64,000 nucleotides of DNA from the NCBI GenBank assembly GCA_022072055.1, contig JAJVIK010000008.1, positions 124,001 to 188,000 on the forward strand. Direction: 5' to 3'. The translations under genes and the position numbers were made by a program. The stretch comes from a bacterium. Its GTDB lineage: Bacteria; Hinthialibacterota; Hinthialibacteria; OLB16. Below the pieces are notes generated by a model. The model saw only the letters and a list, made by a program, of their open reading frames with translations, was not told the origin of the DNA and did no database searches. Of the stretch, positions 33,171 to 42,050 are shown one piece after another (position 1 is the first letter of the stretch; each line of letters begins with the position of its first letter).

Positions 33171-34691
33171 ATGAGAAAACGGCGAACACATCCGCTGGAA
33201 CGGAACCCTCTCTTTGGCGAACTCCCATTGGAACTTTCAAGGAATCTTCGTTCGGTGAATCCATGGTGGGCGGGAGGGGAAATGCTACGTCCTCCCACTT
33301 TCCGCCGCTGGCCCTTCGGACGCTTGTATCGATTGTTCGTGAACGGGATGACACCCGCGGTCGCGTTGCGCGGCCCCAGGCGGGTCGGGAAAACGGTTTT
33401 GCTCCACCAGACCATTCAGACGTTGCTCGAAGATGGCGTACTTGGGAAACGAATCCTGTATGTGCCGTTCGACGAGTTGCCCACGCTGCGCGGCATCAAG
33501 GAGCCGGTCCTCGCCATTGCGAGATGGTTCGAGGAAACCATCCTCGGAGAGTCCTTCAATCGGGCCGCCAATGAAGGCCGCCCCGCCTGCCTCCTTTTCG
33601 ACGAGGTTCAGAACCTGGACGCCTGGGCGCCGCAGATCAAGAATCTGGTCGACAACCACGGTGTGCGCGCGCTCATCACCGGAAGTTCCTCCCTCCGCAT
33701 CGAAGCGGGGCGGGACAGCCTGGCCGGACGTGTCACCACGCTGGAGATGGGGCCTCTGTTCCTTCGCGAAATTGCTGAGTTGCGATTTGGAGTTCACTCC
33801 GATTCACTTTGGGGAGACAACGGCCTGGACAAATTGGTGTCCGCCTCCTTTTGGCATGACGCCGTCCGTATTGGAGAAGAGCAACGGGATATCCGCCTCC
33901 AAAGCTTTCGAGCCTTTGCGGAACGGGGCGGTTATCCCATCGCCCAGGAAAAACATGAAACGCCCTGGCACGAGCTGGCGGATTATCTCAACGAGACGGT
34001 TATTCGCCGGGCGATTCAGCACGACCTCCGCATGGGACCGCGCGGACAGAAGCGTGACGAAAAACTGCTCGAGGAGGTTTTCCGTTTGTGCTGCCGTTAC
34101 TCCGGACAAGTGGCCGGGCAGGCGGCGTTCGTGACGGAGATTCAACAGGCGCTTGCGGCTAATATCGGTTGGAACCGAATCCTCAACTACCTCCGCTTTC
34201 TCGACGGCACCTTGCTGGTGCGCTTAGTTCAGCCGATCGAGCTGCGTCTCAAGCGCAGGAAGTCGCCCGCGAAAATCTGCCTTTCCGATCACACGCTCCG
34301 CGCCGCCTGGTTGCAGGAAGTCGTTCCACTGGATCCGGAGGGCCTAGCTGCGGCCCCGCATCTTTCGGATTTGGCGGGTCGCCTGGCCGAAAGCGCGTTG
34401 GGGTATTTCCTGGCCTCGATTCCGACGCTGGATGTCGCGCATTTCCCTGAACGCGGGGCCGAGCCGGAAGTGGATTACGTTGTGACGGTCGGTGTGCGGC
34501 GCATTCCCATCGAGGTCAAATACCGCAAGCGAATCGACCCGCTCGACGATACCCGTGGGCTGCGGGCGTTCATCGAGAAGCAGGTCTACAACGCGCCCTT
34601 CGGCCTACTGGTCACCCTCCAGGACAATGTGGAGATTCCCGACCCCCGGATCATTCCGATTTCGCTTTCGTCGTTCCTTTGGGTGAGATGA
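33171..34691 (+). CDS. AAA-type ATPase with DUF4143-like C-terminal domain
   Basis: The 506-residue protein has Walker A GPRRVGKT (residues 68-75), Walker B CLLFDEVQ (about 136-143), and a sensor-like ALITGSSS motif. The C-terminal part ends in 'EPEVDYVVTVGVRRIPIEVK', which resembles the nuclease-fold (PD-(D/E)xK-like) tail of DUF4143 ATPases. Such proteins are common, often mobile, and frequently found in defence or accessory regions. The function is not established. It is followed seven bases later by the DUF1156-type methylase remnant, suggesting that the pair arrived together. Confidence 0.85.
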   Translation: MRKRRTHPLERNPLFGELPLELSRNLRSVNPWWAGGEMLRPPTFRRWPFGRLYRLFVNGMTPAVALRGPRRVGKTVLLHQTIQTLLEDGVLGKRILYVPFDELPTLRGIKEPVLAIARWFEETILGESFNRAANEGRPACLLFDEVQNLDAWAPQIKNLVDNHGVRALITGSSSLRIEAGRDSLAGRVTTLEMGPLFLREIAELRFGVHSDSLWGDNGLDKLVSASFWHDAVRIGEEQRDIRLQSFRAFAERGGYPIAQEKHETPWHELADYLNETVIRRAIQHDLRMGPRGQKRDEKLLEEVFRLCCRYSGQVAGQAAFVTEIQQALAANIGWNRILNYLRFLDGTLLVRLVQPIELRLKRRKSPAKICLSDHTLRAAWLQEVVPLDPEGLAAAPHLSDLAGRLAESALGYFLASIPTLDVAHFPERGAEPEVDYVVTVGVRRIPIEVKYRKRIDPLDDTRGLRAFIEKQVYNAPFGLLVTLQDNVEIPDPRIIPISLSSFLWVR

Positions 34692-34698
34692 GATAGTC

Positions 34699-35049
34699 AT
34701 GACCGACAAACCACGGCTGATTGAACGGGCTTTTCCCTTGAAACAAGCCTCGCTGGATTCGGTGCACGAGAAGAATGTGCGGCATGGGCATATTTCGACT
34801 TTGCATATCTGGCCCGCGCGGAGGCCGCTCGCTGCTTGCCGCGCCGCTTTGATCGCCACGCTGTTGCCCGATCCGGGGACGCCGGAGGAGCGCCGGAAAC
34901 TGTGCGAGAAGATCGGCGGCAACATTTCAGAAGACCCGCTGTTTGTCATGCCCTGGAACGGCGAATCGGGGGACTGGCACTTGCAGTGCGGTTCACCCTC
35001 GATCGATTCCGGGACCACGACCATGACTCCCGATCATGACCTCGGATGA
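34699..35049 (+). pseudogene. Chimeric remnant: DUF1156 methylase start joined to a beta-helix protein end
   Basis: Residues 1 to about 75-90 (TDKPRLIERAFPLKQASLDS, VHEKNVRHGHISTLHIWPAR, RPLAACRAALIATLLPDPG) match the very conserved N-terminus of DUF1156 adenine-specific DNA methylases, which are normally around 900 residues and occur in phage-defence clusters. From about residue 91 the text changes to 'GDWHLQCGSPSIDSGTT', the typical end of secreted parallel beta-helix proteins (D-[YWF]-H-L-x-x-x-S-P-x-I-D-x-G). A stop follows at 35047-35049. The junction, around 34925-34970, is therefore a recombination scar, not one functional gene. Confidence 0.75.
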
Positions 35050-35110
35050 GGAACTCCCATCGAGGATCGACGCGAAGGATTTGCTCGAACTCCTCGAGAA
35101 TTGGAGGTGA
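35036..35110 (+). pseudogene. Orphan dockerin-like C-terminal tail
   Basis: Another frame than the chimera encodes MTSDEELPSRIDAKDLLELL ending ENWR and TGA. RIDAKDLLELLENWR matches the last half-motif of the secreted proteins in this window (VDPKDLLLLLQEW at 20461-20499). It is most simply the rest of the beta-helix protein whose penultimate part is fused to the DUF1156 start, now out of frame. Confidence 0.55.
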
Positions 35111-35153
35111 GGGTTCTTGTTTTATCGCGGATAACGCTACCGCGTAGCGCCTT

Positions 35154-35218
35154 GGAGGGACGCGCTCGGTCGTGGCTGGTCTAACGGGCCCGAGGGACGC
35201 GACGGAGCGCGTCCCTCC
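35154..35218. repeat. Long-stem palindromic repeat
   Basis: GGAGGGACGCGCTCGGTCG (35154-35172) pairs with CGACGGAGCGCGTCCCTCC (35200-35218), 19 bases with one mismatch, around a 27-base loop. It sits just after the gene remnants and before the convergent gene at 35279. It looks like a dispersed intergenic palindrome rather than a simple terminator because no T tract follows. Confidence 0.75.
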
Positions 35219-35278
35219 GACGCTACATTCGAGTGAAAAACGCTCCAGCGGTTCTCATTCCAGCGATTGCGCCAGGGT

Positions 35279-37597
35279 TCAATCCTGTTTCCTGTTTGAT
35301 CTCACCTTCCCGGTCTTGGCGCTCTTGGCGTAAGGCCAGATGTCATCCGCGTAGGAATCATGGATCCACCGCTGGATGCGTCCGTTGTATTCGTCCGTTG
35401 TCCATATCGTGTTGTTGTCTTGCGCCGTGACACATCCCGGGCCGTCGAAACCATCCGCCGGCGGAATCGGGCAGATGGTGCCGGCGCCCATGCAGTCCAC
35501 CACCGAGCGGGCGACCTTGTGCCCGCCGAACATGAACAACCAGTTGATGTTCTGGGTTCTTCCATCCAAGACCTGAACGCGGTGGTTCCCCCGGTCGACC
35601 ACAAAGACAAGGCCATCGTTGTCCACCGCGATTCCGCGCGGGTTGCTGAACTGCCCCACTCCGCCGCCCGGTCCGCCGAAGTTGTGCTGAACCACACCCT
35701 TGGCGGAACCCTTGCCATCCCTGAGCCCCGCAAGGCGGATGATCTGGCTGGTTCCGGCCTCGACCACGAACAGCGCGCCGGTCCCGGGGTCCACCGCAAC
35801 CCCGCGCACATCATTGAAACCGGTGAGGTAAAACCCGCTCGGAGTGGCGTCGATCTCCAAACTCAGCACACGGGTCGCGCCGCCGATATAGAGTGTCCCA
35901 ATGGCCGGATCAAAAGCCAGGCCGCGGGGTTGTTCAAACCCGAGCGATCCGAAGGGATCCGCCTGATAGGTTCGAGTGACATTCGCTATTCCCCCGCTTA
36001 TCGGGAATGTTGAGGCGTCCAGCGCCGCGACCATGTGGTCGGTGTTGAGGGTCTCCGGGTGGGTGACCGAGGTGAAGATACGCCCATTGGGCGCGATCGG
36101 GTCCTGCCCCGCCGGGGCCACGGTGATGTACGAGGGGCCTTTCCCCGTGGTGCTCAATTCGATGGCGATCTCCTGGTCCACCGAGCTGGCCTTCACTCCG
36201 TAGATCCACGCCTCCGGATCTCCGGTGACATGGACATAGCCGGTCACCGGGTCATAGGCCACGCCGAACGGGGTGGGAAAATCGGGGGTGTTGGAGAGGT
36301 CGGCGGCGTGCGCGTTGGCCACTCGCGCCAGTTCGGTGATGGCGATGTCCAGGCTGATCGCCTTCACCGAGGGATCATCCGCCGCGACAATCCAGGTTCT
36401 TGGCGTGGTGGTTTCGCCGAATTCCAAGCGGTGCGCGGAATCCGAAAAGACCGGCTCTTCAAAACGGTAGTCGTAGACCGGGAAGGAGGAGATGAAGGGG
36501 TTCGTGTCATCGTTGTCGGTTCCCACCCCGGGGATTTGAGCATCCGTGGTCGCGGCGTGGATGATCACCGCGGGCGAGGAGAGAGCAAGGGGTCCCACAT
36601 TGCTGGTTCGGTTCGTGGTGATTGCGACATCGAGTTCAAAGCGCGCGGTCTGGCCCTGAGCGGCGGGGGTGTAGCGGACATCCGAGAGAATCGCCGACAT
36701 GTCGTTCGGCTGGTCGTAGCGACTCGGGTAGCCGACCGCCAGGGCGTTACTGACCGCCTTGTTCGGGGTGATCACCCGGACCTCGGCGCAGTGGATCAGG
36801 AAATTCATTCCTTGCACGCTCGGCATGGTGAAAGTGACCTGGGTGTCGCCGGCGTTGCCGGGCACCACGGTCCCCCCGACATCCACATTCACCGGTCCGT
36901 TGCCAAACCCGGTTCCGGTGAGGGTCACCTCCGCGCCCGGGTCGGCCACGCGCGGGGTGATCCCGGTGATCACGGGATTTCCACCCATCGGCTGGGTGTT
37001 GGTGACCGTGGGCGCGGCCTGAGTGGCGGTGGAGGTCGCGGTCGGTGGGGCGGTCGTGTTTGTGGGGGTGGGTTGGGCTTGGGTGTCAGTCGGAGTCGAG
37101 GTTGCGGCGGCCTGGGTGTGGGTCGCGGTGGGCGCGGCCTGGGTGTGAGTGGAAGTCGGGGTGGCCGGGACGCTGGTCTGGGTCGGAGTGGGACTCGCCT
37201 CACCCACCGGCTGAGTCTCGGTCGGCGTGGGTGGCGGACCGGTGCTCAGAGTGTTGAGCACATCCACGGCATTGATCCTCATGTCCCCGTTGGTGTCGGT
37301 GAGGAGTTCGGTTCCCTCTTGCTTCCATTCCAGGGCCAGACAGAAGTAGGGAAGCAGCGCGCAGGTGAAAGCCTTGTCGCCCCGCGATGGGAGTCCATGG
37401 GAGGACCGGACCGGCGCGCGCTCCCTGGAACTGAGCCACTCCGCCTTTTCGTCCGAGGTTTCGACAGTCAGAACCCCAACAGCCACATCCCCCAAGTCCC
37501 CGGGAAGATGGAGGGTCTTGGTTTCAATCTGGGCCGAAGATGGAGAAACAACGAGGAGAAGACCGCAGAAAAACCCGAGGAACCGCGCAGTATCCAT
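35279..37597 (-). CDS. Secreted NHL-propeller protein with IPT/TIG domain and dockerin-like motif
   Basis: The start is ATG 37597 with GGGAGG upstream; the frame stays open further but is not used. The 772-residue product has a signal peptide (RFLGFFCGLLLVVSPSSAQ). A dockerin-like half follows at residues 101-117 (DTNGDMRINAVDVLNTL), then a Thr/Pro linker of about 80 residues (residues 122-205). Next is an IPT/TIG domain (NPVITGITPRVADPGAEVTL, then GTGFGNGPVNVDV), a middle beta-rich region, and a C-terminal propeller with NHL-like blades ('VRGVAVDPGTGALFVVEAG', 'NPRGIAVDNDGLVFVVDRGN'). It is probably a cell-surface or extracellular structural/binding protein. It is divergently oriented to resB. 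Confidence 0.85.
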   Translation of the reverse strand: MDTARFLGFFCGLLLVVSPSSAQIETKTLHLPGDLGDVAVGVLTVETSDEKAEWLSSRERAPVRSSHGLPSRGDKAFTCALLPYFCLALEWKQEGTELLTDTNGDMRINAVDVLNTLSTGPPPTPTETQPVGEASPTPTQTSVPATPTSTHTQAAPTATHTQAAATSTPTDTQAQPTPTNTTAPPTATSTATQAAPTVTNTQPMGGNPVITGITPRVADPGAEVTLTGTGFGNGPVNVDVGGTVVPGNAGDTQVTFTMPSVQGMNFLIHCAEVRVITPNKAVSNALAVGYPSRYDQPNDMSAILSDVRYTPAAQGQTARFELDVAITTNRTSNVGPLALSSPAVIIHAATTDAQIPGVGTDNDDTNPFISSFPVYDYRFEEPVFSDSAHRLEFGETTTPRTWIVAADDPSVKAISLDIAITELARVANAHAADLSNTPDFPTPFGVAYDPVTGYVHVTGDPEAWIYGVKASSVDQEIAIELSTTGKGPSYITVAPAGQDPIAPNGRIFTSVTHPETLNTDHMVAALDASTFPISGGIANVTRTYQADPFGSLGFEQPRGLAFDPAIGTLYIGGATRVLSLEIDATPSGFYLTGFNDVRGVAVDPGTGALFVVEAGTSQIIRLAGLRDGKGSAKGVVQHNFGGPGGGVGQFSNPRGIAVDNDGLVFVVDRGNHRVQVLDGRTQNINWLFMFGGHKVARSVVDCMGAGTICPIPPADGFDGPGCVTAQDNNTIWTTDEYNGRIQRWIHDSYADDIWPYAKSAKTGKVRSNRKQD

Positions 37598-37683
37598 GTC
37601 TCTGTCCTCCCTTGTGGAGGTTGACCTTAGGGGGAAAACAGTGAGAGGGCAAGGCCAAAAAATCCGGTATTCTTCGACCATTA

Positions 37684-37712
37684 TTGATTCGGGCGGGATT
37701 GAGGGGTAAAAT
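37684..37712 (+). promoter_or_regulatory. Sigma-70-type promoter for resB-ccsA
   Basis: TTGATT (37684-37689) and TAAAAT (37707-37712) are separated by 17 bases. Transcription would start near 37719, about 24 bases before the TTG start codon of resB. Both hexamers are close to consensus. Confidence 0.6.
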
Positions 37713-37742
37713 TGGAGAACTTTCCTCAACTGGAGATCGACC

Positions 37743-39788
37743 TTGGCCAAGAACAGAGTCCCGGCGGGGGCGGCAAAGACCGGAGTCAAAGAACGAACGA
37801 ACGGCAAGCCGCGCGCCGCCGAACACCGTCTGCCCCCAGTGGCCGATCCCGCGGAGGCGGTCCCGGTCGAGGCGGTTCCGCTTGAATACACCGAACCGCT
37901 GCCGATCAGCGCGGCGCGCAAACGCCGGAACCCTTTCCGTCCCAACGGCTTCGCGGGTAGGATCTTTGATTTTCTCGGCTCCCTGCAGCTCGCGGTCATT
38001 CTCCTCTCGATCCTCGGCTTGGTCTGCATCGCGGGAACCATCTACGAATCGAGCTACACCGCGCGGCTCGCCCAGCGGCTCATTTACCGAACGTATTGGT
38101 TTGACCTGCTGCTCACGGCCATCTTTGTGAACGTGGTCTTTGCCACCCTCGCGCGCTTCCCTTGGCCGTTTATCAAGACCGGGTTCCTGATCACCCATTT
38201 GGGGGTTCTCACCATCCTTGTCGGCTCCTTGATCTCCCACCGCTATGGGGTCGAGGGGCAGATGATGCTGCAGGAGGGCCAATCCAAGGACCGCATCCAG
38301 CTCTCCAACTCGTTCATCGGCATCCAGGAGGTCGGAAGCCCTGTGCGCCATCGCTTCGACACGGTTGAGGTGGAGTGGGGCCAACCCAGTCCGGAAAAAC
38401 CTCAAGCGTATGAGTTCAAGGAGCTCGGTCTCAAGGCCATCGTGGATGGGTTTTATCCCGACAGTGATTTCGAGGAAATCTGGAAGAACGACAGCCCCGC
38501 GCCCAATCCGGCGGTCCGCTTCGCCATCGACAACAGCGGCATGGGGCGGATCGCGGAGGGCTGGCTTGCGCCGGGGATGGTCGGTCGTGACCGAACCAAC
38601 CTCGGTCCGGCGACCATCCTCGCTAAAGCGGCCAAGGATGAGGAGGATCTCGCTCGCCTGCTCGCGCCTCCGCCCCCGAAGACCGAGGGGGACATGGGAA
38701 CGCTTGAGCTCACCTTCGCCGACAGCGGCCGGTCGGTCTCCATCGATGTGGGTCGGGCGATGAAGGAACCGGTTCCGGTGGAGGCAACGGAGCTATCGAT
38801 CCTGGTGACCGAGCGCATGGAGGCCGGGTATCTGAACGAGGCCGGGATTCTGGCTGAAAACCCGGATCGTTCGCCGAACCCATTGGTTATATTCGATGTG
38901 CTCAAAAACGGGACCCGTTTCCTCACTCGGCAGATTGAATTCGCGAACTTCCCCGATTTCGGCTCCATGCACGACCGAGAGGAGCAGGCCCCCTTCGAGG
39001 CGGTGTACCGATCCGGATCGGGAGCCGGGCGCGGCGCGGAGCTCCTGCTCATCCTGGGGCCGGGAGAAAAGCTCCATTGGAAGGCCACCAGCGGGGCGGG
39101 GGCGAGCAGCACCGGGACCCTGGAGGTCGGGAAGTCGATCCCCGCGCCGATGCTGACCGCCGGGATGATGCTGACCGTGGATCCGTTCCTCCAGAACGCG
39201 CGCCCGGAGGAGGCGCTTGTGGAGCGCCCGATCAAGAAGGGAGAGTTTGGCGCCAAAGCGGCCCACATCCGCCTGGTGAACAACGCCGGCGCGGAGGTCG
39301 CCCTCTGGCAATCGATGTTCGATCGCCAGGGAGGTTATGAGGAGAACCGGATCACCCTCGGCGATAAGCAGTTCACCGTCGTCTATCAGGCGGATTTTCT
39401 TCCCTTGGGATTCACCATTCAGCTCAAGGACTTTCGATTGCTGCACTACCCCGGGGCGACCAATCGCCCGATGAGCTACGAGAGCGATGTAAAAGTTCTG
39501 ACCCAAACCGGCACTGAAACCTCGACAAGGGATGTCACCATCCTGATGAACGAGCCGCTGGACCACATGGGCTACCGCATCTTCCAGTCCAGCTACCAGG
39601 ACATCCCCAAGGGCGATCCGCAGATATCGATCTTCTCAATCGCGCGAGACCCGGGGATCTGGACCATCTACATCGGTTCGATTGTCCTGTGCCTGGGGAT
39701 CGCCATCATGTTCTACGGCAAACCGTATCTCAAGAAAATCGAAGCGCGCTGGAAAGCGCGCGCCAAGGAGGCATTCGCTTCATCATGA
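37743..39788 (+). CDS. resB: ResB-type cytochrome c biogenesis protein
   Basis: The 681-residue membrane protein begins at TTG 37743, with TGGAG seven bases upstream. An Ala/Pro/Arg-rich cytoplasmic segment of about 60 residues precedes three helices (near 77-100, 118-138 and 142-165; LQLAVILLSILGLVCIAGTI, FDLLLTAIFVNVVFATLARF, FIKTGFLITHLGVLTILVGS). A large periplasmic domain and a final helix (WTIYIGSIVLCLGIAIMFYG) follow. This is the ResB/CcsB architecture of System II cytochrome c maturation, which delivers haem and reduced apocytochrome outside the membrane. The periplasmic domain contains the family segments 'MLQEGQSKDRIQL' and 'YRIFQSSYQD'. It overlaps ccsA by four bases. Confidence 0.92.
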   Translation: MAKNRVPAGAAKTGVKERTNGKPRAAEHRLPPVADPAEAVPVEAVPLEYTEPLPISAARKRRNPFRPNGFAGRIFDFLGSLQLAVILLSILGLVCIAGTIYESSYTARLAQRLIYRTYWFDLLLTAIFVNVVFATLARFPWPFIKTGFLITHLGVLTILVGSLISHRYGVEGQMMLQEGQSKDRIQLSNSFIGIQEVGSPVRHRFDTVEVEWGQPSPEKPQAYEFKELGLKAIVDGFYPDSDFEEIWKNDSPAPNPAVRFAIDNSGMGRIAEGWLAPGMVGRDRTNLGPATILAKAAKDEEDLARLLAPPPPKTEGDMGTLELTFADSGRSVSIDVGRAMKEPVPVEATELSILVTERMEAGYLNEAGILAENPDRSPNPLVIFDVLKNGTRFLTRQIEFANFPDFGSMHDREEQAPFEAVYRSGSGAGRGAELLLILGPGEKLHWKATSGAGASSTGTLEVGKSIPAPMLTAGMMLTVDPFLQNARPEEALVERPIKKGEFGAKAAHIRLVNNAGAEVALWQSMFDRQGGYEENRITLGDKQFTVVYQADFLPLGFTIQLKDFRLLHYPGATNRPMSYESDVKVLTQTGTETSTRDVTILMNEPLDHMGYRIFQSSYQDIPKGDPQISIFSIARDPGIWTIYIGSIVLCLGIAIMFYGKPYLKKIEARWKARAKEAFASS

Positions 39789-41545
39789 CCGCCCGAATCC
39801 ACACCCGAACACTCGGACTCTCGCTTCCGGCAATCCTCGGTGTCGCCGCGCTCGCGCTCGCGGGGGCATCGTGGGGCAAACCCGCGCCCAGCCCTTTTGA
39901 CTACGGCGAGCTGCGCGCGGTGGTGATCTTCGATGATGCCCGCCCCAAGCCGCTCGACACCTTCGCGCGCGAGACCCTGCGCCTGGTGACCTCCCGCGAG
40001 TATTGGAGCGCCAAGAAGGCCCCGCATGAATTCCTGACCCGCGACCCGATGACCAATCTGCTCTCGCTTTTGTTCGAGCCGGAGAAATGGAAGGACATCC
40101 GCTGCATCCATCTGGCCAAGGCGGATGTCAAGAAGGTCCTCGGAGTGGACTCCAAGGCGGAGTGGATTTCCTACAACGACCTGCGCGCGAGCTCGGGCCT
40201 CAAAGAGGTCTTCCGGGAGATCATGCGCAAGCAGCAGGTCGATGACAAACTGACCCCGCTGGAGCAGAAGATCGGCGAGTTGCATGGGGTTCTGAACACC
40301 TTGGATGGAATCTTCTTCGGGACCGACATCCGAGTCGTTCCGGTCGCGCAGTCCGGCGGGGGGCTCTCCTGGAAATCCTTGGAGGAGATGGCCTCGGACG
40401 GCTCCGACGAAACCATCCGCGCGGGGCTGTCCGGGATGCTCACCGGCTTCACCACGCAAAATCCGGAGGGCTTCAACGAGAGCGCTCGCAAGTTCGCGCA
40501 TGAGCTCCGCGCGCGCGGCGGGGGGGATTACCCGAGCGAAAAGGTTCTGGGGTATGAGATTCAATACAACGCCTTCAAGCCCTTCCGGAAAGCCTGGGAG
40601 TTTCTCCTGTTGGGGGCGATCCTCTTCGGGGTGGCGATGGGAGTCTCCGGCCGTTATGTGTACCTGGCGGCGTGGGCCTCAACAACGGTTGGGTTTGCCC
40701 TAAGCTCTTACGGGCTGCTGTTGCGGGTTCTGATCGCGGGGAGACCTCCGGTGTCGAACATGTACGAATCCGTGGTGTACATGGGTTGGGGCGTGCTGTT
40801 GTTCGCGGCCATCTTTGAGTTGGTTTACCGTCAACGCATCTTCGGCCTGTGCGGCTCGCTCATGGGGGTGACCGTGCTGATCCTCGCGGACATGCTCCCC
40901 TTCGATCCCGCGATCAGCCCCCTTGTGCCGGTGTTGCGCTCGAACTATTGGCTGCTGATCCATGTGATGACCATTGTGATCTCCTACAGCGCTTTCGGCC
41001 TGGCGATGGCCATCGCGCATTTTTCGCTCCTGTTCTATTTGTTCGCCCCGGGCAAGAAGGAGATCATCCGAACCTCGAACGCCTTTGTGTACCGCGGCAT
41101 CCAGCTCGGGGTGCTGCTGCTCACCGCTGGAACCATTCTTGGAGGGGTCTGGGCGAACGAATCCTGGGGAAGGTTCTGGGGGTTTGATCCGAAAGAGACC
41201 TGGGCGCTGATCTCGATCCTGGGGTATCTCGCGCTGTTGCATGCTCGCCTGTTCGGCATGATCGGGCCCTTTGGGATGGCGGTCGGAGCGGTGCTGGGGT
41301 TCCAGCTGATCCTGATGACCTGGTATGGCGTGAACTTTGTCCTCGGCGCGGGGCTCCACAGCTACGGTTTTGGGACCGGCGGACAGGGATATGTCATGGG
41401 TTACCTCTTGGCCGAGGTCGGCTTTATGTCGATGGTGGCTTTGCGCTATAAATTCTTGGGGGGGATGTCGGCGGGAATCGGCGCGGAAAGCCAGAGTCCC
41501 GAAAGGCTCCCCAAGGCCCCAGCCGCCGAACCCAGCGCCACGTGA
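39785..41545 (+). CDS. ccsA: CcsA/ResC-type cytochrome c maturation protein (haem transporter)
   Basis: The start is ATG 39785, which overlaps the resB stop (ATGA); the frame extends further into resB but is not used. The 586-residue protein has a signal-like N-terminus and a periplasmic segment of about 240 residues. At least eight helices follow. The tryptophan-rich WWD-type haem-handling motif is GGVWANESWGRFWGFDPKET, and conserved histidines occur in 'YWLLIHVMTIVISYSAFG' and 'GAGLHSYGFG'. With ResB it forms the System II holocytochrome c synthase, which attaches haem to CXXCH. Targets in this window include the trihaem peroxidase and the pentahaem cytochrome. The N-terminal periplasmic domain is longer than in many plastid-type CcsA proteins. 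Confidence 0.93.
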   Translation: MTARIHTRTLGLSLPAILGVAALALAGASWGKPAPSPFDYGELRAVVIFDDARPKPLDTFARETLRLVTSREYWSAKKAPHEFLTRDPMTNLLSLLFEPEKWKDIRCIHLAKADVKKVLGVDSKAEWISYNDLRASSGLKEVFREIMRKQQVDDKLTPLEQKIGELHGVLNTLDGIFFGTDIRVVPVAQSGGGLSWKSLEEMASDGSDETIRAGLSGMLTGFTTQNPEGFNESARKFAHELRARGGGDYPSEKVLGYEIQYNAFKPFRKAWEFLLLGAILFGVAMGVSGRYVYLAAWASTTVGFALSSYGLLLRVLIAGRPPVSNMYESVVYMGWGVLLFAAIFELVYRQRIFGLCGSLMGVTVLILADMLPFDPAISPLVPVLRSNYWLLIHVMTIVISYSAFGLAMAIAHFSLLFYLFAPGKKEIIRTSNAFVYRGIQLGVLLLTAGTILGGVWANESWGRFWGFDPKETWALISILGYLALLHARLFGMIGPFGMAVGAVLGFQLILMTWYGVNFVLGAGLHSYGFGTGGQGYVMGYLLAEVGFMSMVALRYKFLGGMSAGIGAESQSPERLPKAPAAEPSAT

Positions 41546-41555
41546 GGTCGCCTCG

Positions 41556-42023
41556 ATGGAACAGATCGCCAACCCCTGGAAAGATGTCACCCATCAGGTG
41601 GCGGTGACCGGGTATGTCTATCAGCAGGGCAAGTTTCTGCTTCTCAAACGCGCCAAACCCCCGCTGATCTGGGCCCCGCCGGGGGGACGGCTCCAGCCGC
41701 ACGAGGACCCCAAGCTGGGGCTCCTGCGCGAGGTCCGTGAGGAGACCGGGCTGGATGTGCGGGTTTTGGGGTTGGTCGATTACTGGTTCGGGGAACTTGC
41801 GGACCAGGGTCCGCTCTTGTCCCTGGATTTTTTAACCGTGACCCCGGAACATGAGGTGGTCCTTTCCCCCGAGCACGAGGACTTCGCCTGGGCCACTCTC
41901 TCCGACTTGGAGCGGGGCCATCCGCCGCTCGGCAAGGATTTCTGCTCCTTCAAGCTGACCGATTTCCAGAAGGCCGCCCACGAGTGCGCGCGTTTCATGT
42001 ACCAGATGCCGGGCCCGGCGTGA
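41556..42023 (+). CDS. Nudix hydrolase
   Basis: ATG 41556 with GAGG upstream gives 155 residues. The Nudix box GX5EX7REUXEEXGU is complete at residues 44-66 (GRLQPHE, then REVREETGL), so the protein should bind divalent metal and cleave a nucleoside-diphosphate-linked compound. The substrate is not predictable. The C-terminal part (FAWATLSDLERGHPPLGKDF) is typical of MutT-like proteins. It lies directly after ccsA and before nadC. Its link to them is probably operon convenience rather than shared function. Confidence 0.9.
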   Translation: MEQIANPWKDVTHQVAVTGYVYQQGKFLLLKRAKPPLIWAPPGGRLQPHEDPKLGLLREVREETGLDVRVLGLVDYWFGELADQGPLLSLDFLTVTPEHEVVLSPEHEDFAWATLSDLERGHPPLGKDFCSFKLTDFQKAAHECARFMYQMPGPA

Positions 42024-42050
42024 GTCAGCTCGCGCCATCCCCGGGAGCCC

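Noticed and set aside
36970-37230. Simple tandem DNA repeat in the Thr/Pro-rich region
   Set aside because: The repetition is at protein level (Thr/Pro linker of the secreted NHL protein) and the DNA units are too irregular for a separate repeat call.
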